Below are positions 48,422 through 58,063 of a stretch of 64,000 nt of DNA, piece by piece. A program made the translations under genes and the position numbers. Position 1 is the first letter of the stretch. Each line of letters starts with the position of its first letter. The notes beneath the pieces are model-generated. The model saw only the letters and a program-made list of their open reading frames with translations, searched no databases and was not told the origin of the DNA. Source of the stretch: Sva-07 sp963717385 (GTDB lineage: Bacteria > Actinomycetota > Acidimicrobiia > Acidimicrobiales > Ilumatobacteraceae); NCBI GenBank assembly GCA_963717385.1, contig CAVQWE010000003.1, positions 248,001-312,000 on the forward strand, in the 5' to 3' direction.

Positions 48422-49543
48422 TTCCCCCAGCTGCCTTCGTTGCGTCACTCGCCGGGTTCGAGCGGATGACCACCAATCGTTTGTCGGGGCTCCTTGCCAC
48501 GGGTTCGCCCGAATTGGCCTTTGCCATCGCTGGGGGTTCGGCCCGACCGCCCGAGCCGTTCGCCACGCTGTTCTTGCGTGAACCGGATCTCGCAGCAGCG
48601 TGGAGGCGGTCTGCCGAGCGACGTGTTCCGGCGGAGGTGTGGCAACAGTGTGTGGCGGCCGGCGTCGCGGTGATCGTGGCTGGCGACGCCGCCTATCCCA
48701 CATCGCTGCTCGATGATCCGCGGCGCCCGCCCGCCTTGTTCGTACGCGGCGATCCCGGAGTCCTCGACGCTCGACGGGTCGGCATCGTCGGCACCCGCAA
48801 CGCAACCCAGCGCGGCCGCGAAACCGCGGCCAAGTTCGGTTTCGAGCTCGCAGGCGAAGGGGTGGTCGTCGTTTCGGGGCTCGCCAAGGGCATCGACGGC
48901 GCGGCCCATCGCGGTGTCCTCGCCGCCGACGCCGCGCCGCCGGTTGCGGTGGTCGGCACCGGCCCCGACCGGCCGTATCCGGCTCAGCATCGCGAGTTGT
49001 GGGAGGCGGTCGCCGCGAGGGGAGCTTTGATCTCCGAGTGGCCCCCAGGCACCGCGCCGGATGCGTTCCGGTTTCCGCTGCGCAATCGGATCCTCGCGGC
49101 GCTGGTCGAAGTGCTCGTCGTGGTCGAGAGCCGCGAACGGGGCGGCAGTCTTGATCACCGCTCGCGAGGCTGCCGAGCGCGGCGTCGAAGTGTTCGCGGT
49201 CCCCGGGGCGTTGCAGAGCCGAGCGGCGTCGGGGACGAACCAACTGCTGCGTGATGGTGCTGCGCCAGCCACCGAGACTGCTGATGTCCTGATGGCGCTC
49301 GGTCTCGATCGTCGTCGTGCCGGCCGGAACCGCCACGATCCGCGGTCGCTGCCGACCCGTGCCGATCGCCAACTGATCGATGCGTGCCGCCTCGAGCCGC
49401 GCACACTCGAGGCATTGGCGATGCATGCCGACGCCACGCTGGTCGACGTCGCACTGGCCGTTGCCCGTCTCGAACACGCCGGTTGGCTTCGTGAAACGGC
49501 TGGCTGGTTCGAAGCCATCGACGACTGGGCAGACCTCGCATGA
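48418..49543 (+). pseudogene. dprA: DNA-processing protein DprA, one frame shift near 49151
   Basis: About 375 residues. The Rossmann DprA core reads RRVGIVGTRNATQRGRETAA, VVSGLAKGIDGAAHRGVL, VVGTGPDRPYPAQHRELWEA and ISEWPPGTAPDAFRFPLRN. After VVVESRERGG an extra T at about 49150-49152 shifts the frame, then LITAREAAERGVEVFAVPGA and the C-terminal winged helix (RTLEALAMHADATLVDVALA) follow. DprA loads RecA on incoming single strands. It sits between comM and xerC. The conserved C-terminus argues for a sequence error. Confidence 0.85.
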
Positions 49544-49576
49544 GTCGTCGCAGTCTCGCCGCCGAACGGTGGCATC

Positions 49577-50521
49577 GTGATGAGTACTTGCACCGAAGCT
49601 GGTGCCCATCCACGCAGCGATGCCTCCGCAAGCAATACCATCACCGCGGTGGACCCTTGGCGCATCGACGATTTCGCGCATGCGCTGACGTCGTTGTCCG
49701 ACAACACCGTTGCTGCGTACCGCTCCGATGTCACGTCGTTCGCCGCGTGGTGCGCTCGCAGCGAACTGCTCGAACCCGGGTCGGTGAAGCGGGCCACCAT
49801 CCGTCGCTACCTCGCACACCTGACCACGCGGCAGTTCGCTCGCCGGTCGATCGCCCGCAAGACCGCGGCGATTCGGCGCTACTACCGTTGGCTGGTGTCG
49901 AGCGGTTTCGTGCTGGTCGACCCCACCAGCGGGATCTCGGTGCCGGCGGGCAACGGCCGGCTGCCCCGGGTGCTCGATCAACGCGAGCTCAGCGGGCTGC
50001 TCGACGCTCCGAGCGACGAACACGAGCCAGCGTGGCGTCGCCGCCGCGACGATGCAGTGCTCGAATTGCTCTATGGCTCCGGGCTGCGTGTCGGCGAACT
50101 CTGCGGGCTGCAGGTGTCGTCGGTGTCGGTCACCGATGGGGTCGCCCACGTGTGGGGCAAGGGCTCCAAGGAGCGGAGAGTTCCGATCAGCGAACCGGCA
50201 GCGGCAGCACTGCGTCGTTGGATCGAGATCCGCCACGACGTACTCCCCCCGGAAGCAGGCGACGTCTTGTTCGGCAACGAGCGGGGAAAGCCGCTGACGC
50301 CACGCGATGTCCGCCGCATCATCGATCGGCGATCTCCCAGCCCCACGCACCCTCATGCGCTTCGTCACACCTTTGCGACGCATCTGCTCGACGGTGGTGC
50401 CGATCTCCGAGCCGTCCAGGAACTCCTGGGCCACACCGATGTGGCCACAACCCAGCGTTACACCCACGTCAGCCGCGAGCGTTTGTCGGCTGCTTACCGC
50501 GAGGCCCACCCCAGAGCATGA
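49577..50521 (+). CDS. xerC: Tyrosine recombinase XerC/XerD family
   Basis: A 314-residue tyrosine recombinase that resolves chromosome dimers at dif. The core-binding domain (ALTSLSDNTVAAYRSDVTSF; SIARKTAAIRRYYRWLV) is followed by the catalytic set: Arg in YGSGLRVGELCGL, Lys in WGKGSKERRVPI, His and Arg in THPHALRHTFATHLL, His in ELLGHTDVATTQRYTHV and the nucleophilic Tyr in the same segment. The position next to dprA and rpsB marks it as the housekeeping enzyme. GTG at 49577 or ATG at 49580 may start it. ATGA overlap with the sigma gene. Confidence 0.9.
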   Translation: MMSTCTEAGAHPRSDASASNTITAVDPWRIDDFAHALTSLSDNTVAAYRSDVTSFAAWCARSELLEPGSVKRATIRRYLAHLTTRQFARRSIARKTAAIRRYYRWLVSSGFVLVDPTSGISVPAGNGRLPRVLDQRELSGLLDAPSDEHEPAWRRRRDDAVLELLYGSGLRVGELCGLQVSSVSVTDGVAHVWGKGSKERRVPISEPAAAALRRWIEIRHDVLPPEAGDVLFGNERGKPLTPRDVRRIIDRRSPSPTHPHALRHTFATHLLDGGADLRAVQELLGHTDVATTQRYTHVSRERLSAAYREAHPRA

Positions 50522-51279
50522 GCATCGTTCCCGAAGACGCCGACCTCCAGATGCAGTGGACCCGGTGGTTGAACCGCCGCAATTCCGCTGCCCGAGATCA
50601 TCTGATCGTCCACTATTCGCCGTTGGTGAAGTTCGTCGCCGGCCGTGTCGGCGCCGGGTTGCCGTCCAGCGTCGATCCGGGCGACCTGGTGAGTTCTGGG
50701 GTGTTCGGCCTGATCGACGCCATCGAGCGTTTCGATCCCGAACGTGGTGTCAAGTTCGAGACGTTCGCCGTGCCACGGATACGTGGCGCGGTGTACGACG
50801 GACTGCGCAAACTCGACTGGGTGCCACGATCGATCCGTAGCCGGGCGCGCAGCGTCGAAAAGGCGATCTCCGAACTCGAACACAAAGAGGGCCGGGCCCC
50901 CACCGACGAAGAGCTTGCAACGCACCTGCGCATCTCCACCGACGAACTTGCTCGTTGGCTGGCCGCCATTGCGAGCACCACCGTCGGTCCGCTCGACCGC
51001 GCGATCGCCGCTGGCGCCGAACCGGCAGCGCTCGACGGTCCCGGTTCGGGATCGCCGGCTGCAGTGGTCGAAGACAACGAACTCGGCCAGATCATGCGCG
51101 CCGAGATCAAGAAGCTGCCCGAACGCGAGAAGCTGGTGCTGTCGCTCTACTACGACGAGGGGCTCACCCTCGCCGAGATCGGTCAAGTCCTCGGCGTCAC
51201 CGAGAGCCGGGTGTCTCAGATCCACACCAAGTCGGTGCTGCACCTGCGCTCGCGGCTCTCCGCCGCTGGTGTTGGCTGA
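50518..51279 (+). CDS. whiG: Sigma factor of the WhiG/FliA family
   Basis: A 253-residue sigma-70 group 3 factor. Region 2 is LIVHYSPLVKFVAGRVGAGL to FDPERGVKFETFAVPRIRGA, with YDGLRKLDWVPRSIRSRARS; region 3 is AISELEHKEGRAPTDEELAT; region 4 is LSLYYDEGLTLAEIGQVLGV and SRVSQIHTKSVLHLRSRL. WhiG controls development in streptomycetes and FliA controls flagella elsewhere; no flagellar gene is in the window. Its start overlaps the xerC stop by four bases. The actual regulon is unknown. Confidence 0.88.
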   Translation: MSIVPEDADLQMQWTRWLNRRNSAARDHLIVHYSPLVKFVAGRVGAGLPSSVDPGDLVSSGVFGLIDAIERFDPERGVKFETFAVPRIRGAVYDGLRKLDWVPRSIRSRARSVEKAISELEHKEGRAPTDEELATHLRISTDELARWLAAIASTTVGPLDRAIAAGAEPAALDGPGSGSPAAVVEDNELGQIMRAEIKKLPEREKLVLSLYYDEGLTLAEIGQVLGVTESRVSQIHTKSVLHLRSRLSAAGVG

Positions 51280-51393
51280 ACGTTCAGCCTGACGGCCTGC
51301 CGGTGACACTCGCCGCGTCGGGGCGGCCCGATCGACGCTGACGCGTCCTGACGTTCGATCTCGGCCACGCCGAGGGACACGAAGGGTGCGCAC

Positions 51394-51956
51394 ATGTCTT
51401 CGATTCGTTCCACCGGTGCCAACAGCGTTGGTGCAGCCTGGGGTCTGGTGCTGGTCGTGGTGTGCGCCGTGCTGGCGTCCGCGCCAACGACGGATGCAGC
51501 GCACTGCTGGTTTCCTCCGGTCGTCGGGACCGTGACCGATCCCTACCGCGAGCCACCGTGTCGCTGGTGTGCTGGCAATCGAGGGATCGACTACCGCGTC
51601 GGTGGCGACGTCGTCGTTCGTGCAGCTGCGAGCGGACGCGTCGAGTTCGTCGGCACAGTGGTCGACGTCGACTACGTCGTCGTCCGGTTGCCGAACGGCT
51701 GGCGCCACACCTACGGCCAACTCGCCTCGACCTCGAAGCGACGTGGCGAGGCCGTGCTCGCGGGTACGCCGATCGGTCGGGTGTCCGGCGCGTTCTTCTT
51801 CGGTCTGCGCTCGGGGACGATTACGCCGACCCAGCCCCCTTCATCGGCGAGCTGCGAGGCCGGCCGCGGCTGGTGCCGACCGACGGAACCGTTGCTCGCA
51901 CGGCCCCGCCGCCGCAGCTGAGATGCTCGGCGCCGCCGCGTCGAAGCGTGTCGTGA
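51394..51956 (+). pseudogene. M23 family metallopeptidase, frame shift near 51808
   Basis: About 187 residues. A signal peptide (WGLVLVVVCAVLASAPTTDA) is followed by VTDPYREPPCRWCAGNRGID, VVRAAASGRVEFVGTVVDVD and GWRHTYGQLASTSKRRGEAV, the LytM/M23 fold. At about 51808 one base is missing; in the new frame the motif LGDDYADPAPFIGELRGRPR completes the domain. The usual HxxxD zinc residues are partly replaced (GIDYRVGG lacks the first His), so it may be a degenerate, non-catalytic regulator such as EnvC-type proteins. The position before rpsB is conserved in actinobacteria. Confidence 0.65.
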
Positions 51957-52048
51957 CCGCAGAACTCCCCGGTAGCCTCACCTGCGTCGAACCACACGGT
52001 TCGATCGCTGCTCGCAGCGACATCTCACTTTCCCGCTGGTCACATTGC

Positions 52049-52077
52049 GGTCGCCCGACTCACATCGGGCGCCGACC
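52049..52077 (+). promoter_or_regulatory. rpsB leader hairpin
   Basis: GGTCGCCCGA (52049-52058) can pair with TCGGGC plus GACC (52065-52077) around a CTCACA loop with a small bulge. It lies about 35 nt before the rpsB start and downstream of a TAGCCT -10-like box near 51973. Ribosomal-protein leaders often bind their own product; S2 autocontrol is possible but not shown. Confidence 0.35.
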
Positions 52078-52110
52078 GCCGGGACGGAACCGCACACAAG
52101 GAGCATCAAC

Positions 52111-53106
52111 ATGGCTGTCATCACCATGCGTCAAATGATCGAAGCCGGAGCCCACTTCGGGCACCAGACCCGCCGGTGGAACCCGAAGATGAAGCGTTTC
52201 ATCTTCGGAGAGCGCAACGGCATCTACATCATCGACCTCGAGCAGACGCTCGGTCGTGTGGAGACCGCGTACGGCTTCGTCCGTGATCTCGTCGCCGGTG
52301 GCGGCACCGTGCTGTTCGTCGGCACCAAGAAGCAGGCGCAGGATCCCGTCAAGAGCTACGCCGACAAGTGCGGCATGCCCTACGTGAACGAGCGTTGGCT
52401 CGGCGGCATGCTGACCAACTTCGAGACGATCGGCAAGCGCGTCAACAAGATGCTCGAGTACGAGCGCATGCAGGCCTCCGGCGAGTTCGACGCCATGATC
52501 AAGAAGGAAGCACTCCTGCTCGACCGCGAGCTCACCAAGTTGCAGCGCAACCTGGGTGGTCTCCGCGGCATGAAGAAGGCGCCTGACGCGATCTTCGTGC
52601 TCGACACCAAGAAAGAGCACATCGCCGTCACCGAGGCCAACAAGCTCGGCATCCCTGTGGTCGCGGTCGTCGACACCAATGTCGACCCCGAAGTGATCCA
52701 GTACCCGATCCCGGGCAACGACGACGCCATCCGCTCGAACAGCCTGTTCGCCCGTGTCATCGCCGACGCCGTCGAAGAGGGCCGCTTCATCGCCAACAAG
52801 CGCAACCCGGCGCCCGCCCCCGTTGCCGAGCGCACCCCCGAAGAAGAGGCCGAGTTCGCCGCTGCCCAGGCTGCAGCGCGTGACGCCGCCGCCCAGGCCC
52901 AGGCCGACCGCGACGCCCGCCTCGCTGCGGCGCAGAACGCGCCCGTCGTCGAAGAAGCCGCTGCCGACGCGGCCGAGCTCGTCGCCGAGACCGGTGCGCC
53001 GGCCGAAGCGGTCGCTGCGGTCGCCGACGAAACCGCCACCGAGGTTGCCGAGCAGGTCGCCGAGGCCACTGCCGACGACGTCATCCAGACCAACACGGAG
53101 AGCTGA
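52111..53106 (+). CDS. rpsB: 30S ribosomal protein S2 with long acidic tail
   Basis: A 331-residue S2. The conserved body reads MRQMIEAGAHFGHQTRRWNP, VLFVGTKKQAQDPVKSYADK, PYVNERWLGGMLTNFETI, IFVLDTKKEHIAVTEANKLG and PGNDDAIRSNSLFARVIAD. From about residue 240 it carries an 85-90-residue Ala/Glu-rich extension (EEEAEFAAAQAAARDAAAQA and onward), longer than in mycobacteria. AAGGAG lies 8 nt before the ATG. tsf follows after 4 bp. Confidence 0.97.
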   Translation: MAVITMRQMIEAGAHFGHQTRRWNPKMKRFIFGERNGIYIIDLEQTLGRVETAYGFVRDLVAGGGTVLFVGTKKQAQDPVKSYADKCGMPYVNERWLGGMLTNFETIGKRVNKMLEYERMQASGEFDAMIKKEALLLDRELTKLQRNLGGLRGMKKAPDAIFVLDTKKEHIAVTEANKLGIPVVAVVDTNVDPEVIQYPIPGNDDAIRSNSLFARVIADAVEEGRFIANKRNPAPAPVAERTPEEEAEFAAAQAAARDAAAQAQADRDARLAAAQNAPVVEEAAADAAELVAETGAPAEAVAAVADETATEVAEQVAEATADDVIQTNTES

Positions 53107-53110
53107 AGCC

Positions 53111-53899
53111 ATGTCATTCACCGCACAAGACGTCAAGGCCCTGCGCGAGTCGTCGGGCGCCGGAATGATGGACTGCAAGAAGGCCCTGCAGGAGAACGAC
53201 GGCGACATCGAAGCCGCCAAGACCTGGCTGCGTGAGAAGGGCCTTGCCGCCAGCGCGAAGCGGGAGGACCGTGAGGCGTCGCAGGGCGTCGTCAGCCTGT
53301 ACCTCGATGGCAACGTCGGCGCGATCGTCGAGCTGAAGAGCGAGACCGACTTCGTTGCCGGCTCCGACCAGTTCAAGACCGAAGCCGACATCTTGGCGGC
53401 GCTCGTCGCCGAGAACGGCGTCGACGCTGTCGCCGAGCGTGCGACCGAGCTCGAAGAGCTCAAGGTCACCCTCAAGGAGAACATCGGCCTCGGCGAGGTC
53501 AAGCGAATCGAGGCCGCCGACGGCAACGTCATCGGCAGCTATCAGCACATCCAGGGTGGCCGTGGCGTCAACGGTGTTCTGGTCGAGATCGCAGGCGGCA
53601 CGCCGGAGCTCGCCCATGACGTGGCCGTGCACATCGCGTTCGCCCGACCGAAGTACCTGAGCCGTGACGACGTCCCCGAAGACGTCGTCGCCGCCGAGCG
53701 CGCCACGCTCGAGACGATCAGCCGCAACGAGGGCAAGCCCGAAGCTGCGCTGCCGAAGATCGTCGAAGGACGTATCAACGGCTTCTTCAAAGACGTCGCG
53801 CTGCTCGACCAGCCCTACGCGAAGGACGACAAGCAGTCGGTGAGCCAGTTCATCGGCGGCGCCAGCATCGTCAGCTTCGCTCAAGTCGAAATCGGCTGA
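53111..53899 (+). CDS. tsf: Translation elongation factor Ts
   Basis: A 262-residue EF-Ts, the nucleotide exchange factor of EF-Tu. The N-terminal UBA-like TAQDVKALRESSGAGMMDCK, the core VELKSETDFVAGSDQFKT (TDFVA contacts EF-Tu) and DVAVHIAFARPKYLSRDDVP are all present. It is co-transcribed with rpsB (4-bp gap) and ends at a strong terminator. Confidence 0.97.
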   Translation: MSFTAQDVKALRESSGAGMMDCKKALQENDGDIEAAKTWLREKGLAASAKREDREASQGVVSLYLDGNVGAIVELKSETDFVAGSDQFKTEADILAALVAENGVDAVAERATELEELKVTLKENIGLGEVKRIEAADGNVIGSYQHIQGGRGVNGVLVEIAGGTPELAHDVAVHIAFARPKYLSRDDVPEDVVAAERATLETISRNEGKPEAALPKIVEGRINGFFKDVALLDQPYAKDDKQSVSQFIGGASIVSFAQVEIG

Positions 53900-53914
53900 T
53901 CCGTTCCGAAATGT

Positions 53915-53956
53915 CCCCCGTTCGTTGCGCTGAGCGCACGAAACGGGGGATTTTTT
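53915..53956 (+). terminator. Rho-independent terminator of rpsB-tsf
   Basis: CCCCCGTT plus CGTTGCGC pairs with GCGCACG plus AAACGGGGG around TGAG, with two single-base bulges, followed by A and six T (53951-53956). It starts 16 bp after the tsf stop and separates rpsB-tsf from pyrH. Confidence 0.9.
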
Positions 53957-54010
53957 GGTTTCGGGGGGCATTTCTTGGGGTGATCGGCGGCGCGGTACTC
54001 TGTCCTCTCG

Positions 54011-54769
54011 ATGAGTGACGAGCCGATCCATCCCCGTGGGGGACCGCGACCCAGTTGGAAGCGGATCGTGTTCAAGCCATCGGGTGAAGCGCTCGCCGGA
54101 GAGTCGGGCAAGGGGCTCGATGGGGCCACGCTCGAAGCGACCGCACGTGACATCGTCGATCTCCGACAGAACCTCGGCGTCGATGTGGCTGTCGTCGTCG
54201 GTGGCGGCAACTTCTGGCGGGGACGCACCGGATCGCTGAGCGGGATGGATGCCACGCAGTCCGATCACATCGGCATGCTCGGCACGGTGATGAACGCCCT
54301 GGCGCTGCAGGACGCACTCGAACGGCTCGGTCAGGACACCCGGGTGCAGTCGGCGATCGAGATGCCTCGTATCGCCGAGGCCTACATTCGCCGACGAGCG
54401 GTCCGTCACCTCGAGAAGGGTCGCGTCGTGATTTTCGCCGCCGGCACGGGCAACCCGTTCTTCACCACCGACACCGCAGCGGCCCTGCGTGCCGCCGAGA
54501 TCGAAGCCGACGTCGTCATCAAGGGCACGCATTCGGGCGTCGACGGTGTGTATTCGGCCGACCCCCGCCACGACGCCAACGCCACCAAGTACGACGAGGT
54601 GGGCTACCTCGAGGTGATGACCAAGAACCTCAAGGTGATGGACGCAACCGCCATTGCGTTCTGTCGCGACAACGGCATTCCCATCGTCGTGTTCGACATG
54701 TCCAAGCCCGGTTCACTTCGCAGCATCGTGCAGGGCGGACGCGAGGGCACCCTCGTTCACGAGGTCTGA
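54011..54769 (+). CDS. pyrH: UMP kinase
   Basis: A 252-residue amino-acid-kinase fold enzyme that phosphorylates UMP. It has RIVFKPSGEALAGESGKGLD, VVVGGGNFWRGRTGSLSGMD (phosphate loop), TVMNALALQDALERLGQDTR, VIFAAGTGNPFFTTDTAAAL and IKGTHSGVDGVYSADPRHDA. A TACTCT hexamer ends 9 nt before the ATG. Confidence 0.96.
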   Translation: MSDEPIHPRGGPRPSWKRIVFKPSGEALAGESGKGLDGATLEATARDIVDLRQNLGVDVAVVVGGGNFWRGRTGSLSGMDATQSDHIGMLGTVMNALALQDALERLGQDTRVQSAIEMPRIAEAYIRRRAVRHLEKGRVVIFAAGTGNPFFTTDTAAALRAAEIEADVVIKGTHSGVDGVYSADPRHDANATKYDEVGYLEVMTKNLKVMDATAIAFCRDNGIPIVVFDMSKPGSLRSIVQGGREGTLVHEV

Positions 54770-54839
54770 CCGGCACTCGTCGACGTCCGTGACGATCGAA
54801 GGTCTGCCGAGACGGCCCGCTCTGAGTACGCTGGCTGCC

Positions 54840-55397
54840 GTGATCGACGAGACCATGCTCGAAGCAATGGAGAAGATGGACAACGCGGTGGAACACACCC
54901 AGTCGCAGTTCTCCACGGTGCGTACCGGGAGGGCCACGCCATCGCTGGTCGAGCGGATCTCGATCGAGTACTACGGGTCGTCGGTGCCGCTGCAGCAACT
55001 GGCTTCGATCTCCGTGCCCGAAGCGCGCCAACTGCTCATCAAGCCGCACGACCGCAGCACGCTCGAGCCGATCGAGAAGGCAATTCGCGACAGCGATCTC
55101 GGTGTCGCTCCGAACAATGACGGCATCTCCATCCGCCTCTCGTTGCCGCAGCTGACCGAAGAGCGTCGCCGCGAGTACGTCAAGGTGGTCAAGCACATGG
55201 CCGAGGATGGCCGCATCGCTGTTCGAGGCGCACGCCGAGACGCCCGCAAGGCGATGGAGTCAGCCGAGAAGGACGGCGAGATCTCCGCCGACGAGCTCGA
55301 GCGGGCCGAGAAAGAACTCGAGAAGGTGACCCACGACCACGTCGAGCACATCGATGCGGCGCTCGGGCGCAAAGAGCAGGAGCTGCTCGAGGTATGA
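54840..55397 (+). CDS. frr: Ribosome recycling factor
   Basis: A 185-residue RRF, the exact family length, which splits post-termination ribosomes with EF-G. It has EAMEKMDNAVEHTQSQFSTV, RTGRATPSLVERISIEYYGS, RQLLIKPHDRSTLEPIEKAI and the C-terminal helix of domain I (VRGARRDARKAMESAEKDGE). GTG at 54840 is chosen: TACGCT ends 7 nt upstream and the length then fits. Confidence 0.96.
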   Translation: MIDETMLEAMEKMDNAVEHTQSQFSTVRTGRATPSLVERISIEYYGSSVPLQQLASISVPEARQLLIKPHDRSTLEPIEKAIRDSDLGVAPNNDGISIRLSLPQLTEERRREYVKVVKHMAEDGRIAVRGARRDARKAMESAEKDGEISADELERAEKELEKVTHDHVEHIDAALGRKEQELLEV

Positions 55398-55445
55398 GGC
55401 GAACCGCAACTGCTCGGCCTGAATCTCCGGGGGAAGGACACTGTC

Positions 55446-56877
55446 ATGAGTGATTGGAACGACGACGACAAGGCGGCGCCGCGGCGCAAGCCCGGCCCGT
55501 TCGAGAGCGAGATGGATTCGTTCGACGACGACGAGTTCGGAGGACCGCTCTTCGGTGCGACCACCGAGCAACCCGCGGTTTCGTTCGATGACGAGCTCGG
55601 GATCCGAGCCGATCAGCCTCGGAGGTGACGTCTCGGGAGCGCTTCCCCATTGGACCGACCCGCCAACCGGTGAGGTTCCGCGTATCGACGCAGCGCAAGC
55701 ACCGTCGGATCCGACGGACGACGTCGACGTGTGGTCGTCGTTCGCCGGTTCCACGGCCGGCGCCGAGGCCGTCGACGAGGCTCCGAAGGATCCCACGGGC
55801 GAGCTGACTTGGCACGATGACCCCACCGTCGACGATGCGGTCGTCGCCGAGCCGGCGGGTCGTTCGTCCGGAGCGGTTCCGGTCACCGAGACCGCCGAGC
55901 CGGCACGTCGCGAACCAGCGCGCATCACGATCGGCACCGACCCATCGGGCATGCCGCGACGTCCCGACCCGAAGCGTCGGGGCGCTGCCCCCCAGCGACC
56001 ACCGAGTGCTGGTGCAACCGCACCCGCTGCTGACGGTCGCAATCTGCCGATCGCCGTCGCCTCGGGCCTGGCGCTCGCGGCGGTGTTCTTGGCGCTCGCG
56101 ATGTGGCGTCCAGCCGGAGCGATGGCGTTCGTCACGATCGCGCTGGGGCTCGCCGCCGTCGAATACTTCGCCCGGGTCACCGACAAGGGTTACCGCCCGG
56201 TGATCGCCGTCGGTGTGGTTGCGTGTGTCGCAGCGCCGCTGGCCGCCTACTGGGTGGGCGAGCAGGCGATTCCGATGGTGCTCGCCTTCGCGTTCTTCGC
56301 CGGAGCGGTCGGCTTCATCGCCTCCGACTCGGTCGAGGCCGGCCCGATGCCCAACATGGCCATCACCATGCTCGGCATCGTGTGGATCGGCGTGCTCGGC
56401 TCGTATGCCGCCCTGATCCTCGCCTGGTCGAACTTCGGCACCGGCACGCCGTGGGGCACCGACACGCTGGTGCTCGTCGCCGTCGGCGTGGTGGCCAACG
56501 ACGTCGGCGCCTACTTCGTCGGCACCGCGTTCGGTCGCACACCGCTGCGTCCGTGGATCAGCCCCAACAAGTCGCTCGAAGGGCTGTTGGGTGGCACGAT
56601 CCTCACACTGCTCGTCATGCTGCTCATCGGGATGCAAGACCTCAGCGACACGTGGTCGAGCACCAGCCATCTGCTCATGCTCGGCATCGTGATCTCGGCA
56701 ATGGCGCCGCTCGGCGACCTCACCGAGAGCATGTTCAAGCGCAACCTCGACGTGAAGGACTTCGGTGCGATCATCCGAGGTCACGGCGGCGTACTCGACC
56801 GGTTCGACGGCTTCTTGTTCACCTTGCCGGCGGTGTACTACCTGATGCTCGTCGTCGAGCCGTGGACTGCGCTCTGA
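55446..56877 (+). pseudogene. cdsA: Phosphatidate cytidylyltransferase, one frame shift near 55600
   Basis: About 476 residues. A 190-residue acidic, low-complexity N-terminal region (MSDWNDDDKAAPRRKPGPFE ... PTGELTWHDDPTVDD) is followed by eight or so transmembrane helices and the CdsA signature LGDLTESMFKRNLDVKDFGA with PGHGGVLDRFD-like GHGGVLDRFDGFLF. CdsA makes CDP-diacylglycerol. The frame changes in GGG at about 55599-55601: an extra G turns LGSEPISLGGDVSG into a 60-codon dead end. As cdsA is usually essential, this is probably a sequence error. Confidence 0.87.
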
Positions 56878-56884
56878 CCTCCTG

Positions 56885-58063
56885 ATGTCGCCCATCGGGG
56901 TCGCAATCGCGGGATCGACCGGCTCGATCGGCACGCAGACCCTCGAGGTGATCGAGGCCGAGAACGCTCGCACGCCGGGCTCGTACGACGTCGTCGCGCT
57001 CGCGGTCGGAAGTTCGGCGAGTGCCGTCATCGAGCAGGCGCAACGTTGCTCGCCGCGCCTGATTGCGGTCGCCGACGAAAGCGCCCGCCGAGAGGTGGCC
57101 GCCGCGCTGCCGGGTGTCGAGGTGGTTGCCGAGCTGGCGGCGGTGGCCGCTCCGGCCGATGTGGTGGTCAATGGCGTGGTCGGGTTCGCCGGTCTCGCCG
57201 TCACGATCGAGACACTGCGTGCCGGCAAACGCCTTGCGCTGGCCAACAAGGAGAGCCTGATCGCTGCTGGCCCGGTGGTGCAGCCGTTGCGAGCGGTCCC
57301 CGGTGCCGAACTGGTGCCGGTCGACAGCGAACACTGTGCGCTCCATCAGTGTCTGCGATCGTCCGTCGACGCCGACCGTGAGGTTTCTCGGCTCCTGCTC
57401 ACGGCGAGTGGCGGTCCGTTCCGAGGTCGTAGCGCTGAGGACCTCGCCAGCGTGACCGTCGAAGCGGCCCTGGCGCATCCCACGTGGAGCATGGGGCCCA
57501 AGATCACCGTCGACTCGAGCACCTTGATGAACAAGGGTCTCGAAGTGATCGAGGCACACGAGCTGTACGGCACGCACTACGACGACATCGATGTGGTGGT
57601 GCACCCCCAGTCGATCGTGCACTCGATGGTCGAATTCACCGACGGCTCCACCATTGCCCAGCTGAGCCTGCCCGACATGCGCCTGCCGATCGGTTACGCC
57701 CTCGGCTACCCCGATCGAATCGCCAGCCCGTTCGGCCGTATCGACTGGACCGTGCTGTCACGTCTCGACTTCGAAGCTCCTGATCGTGCGACGTTTCGTT
57801 GCCTCGATCTCGCCTATGACGCCGGTCGTGTCGCCGGCACGGCTCCAGCGTGGCTCAGCGCAGCCAACGAGGAGGCAGTTGACGCATTCTTGGCGGGGAA
57901 ATTGCGATGGAATGAGATCCCTGACGTATGTGTTGATGTACTTGCGATGCATGATGGTGCAACCCCCAACACCGTCGACGACGTGATCGAGGCCGATGCG
58001 CAGGCTCGGCGGATCGCTCGTGACCTCCTCTCGAAACGACTGCTCTCGAAACGATCGACATGA
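56885..58063 (+). CDS. dxr: 1-deoxy-D-xylulose 5-phosphate reductoisomerase
   Basis: A 392-residue MEP-pathway enzyme that makes 2-C-methylerythritol 4-phosphate with NADPH. It has the dinucleotide site GIAGSTGSIGTQTLEV-like IAGSTGSIGTQTLEVIEAEN, LALANKESLIAAGPVV, VDSEHCALHQCL, LTASGGPFRGRS, HPTWSMGPKITVDSSTLMNK and QSIVHSMVEFTDGS. The stop overlaps rseP by ATGA. ispG, a later step of the same pathway, follows rseP. Confidence 0.95.
   Translation: MSPIGVAIAGSTGSIGTQTLEVIEAENARTPGSYDVVALAVGSSASAVIEQAQRCSPRLIAVADESARREVAAALPGVEVVAELAAVAAPADVVVNGVVGFAGLAVTIETLRAGKRLALANKESLIAAGPVVQPLRAVPGAELVPVDSEHCALHQCLRSSVDADREVSRLLLTASGGPFRGRSAEDLASVTVEAALAHPTWSMGPKITVDSSTLMNKGLEVIEAHELYGTHYDDIDVVVHPQSIVHSMVEFTDGSTIAQLSLPDMRLPIGYALGYPDRIASPFGRIDWTVLSRLDFEAPDRATFRCLDLAYDAGRVAGTAPAWLSAANEEAVDAFLAGKLRWNEIPDVCVDVLAMHDGATPNTVDDVIEADAQARRIARDLLSKRLLSKRST

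Noticed and set aside
49577..50521. XerC as the integrase of the tmRNA-bounded block
   Set aside because: It is 30 kb away in the conserved dprA-sigma-rpsB context and has the features of the chromosomal dimer-resolution enzyme.
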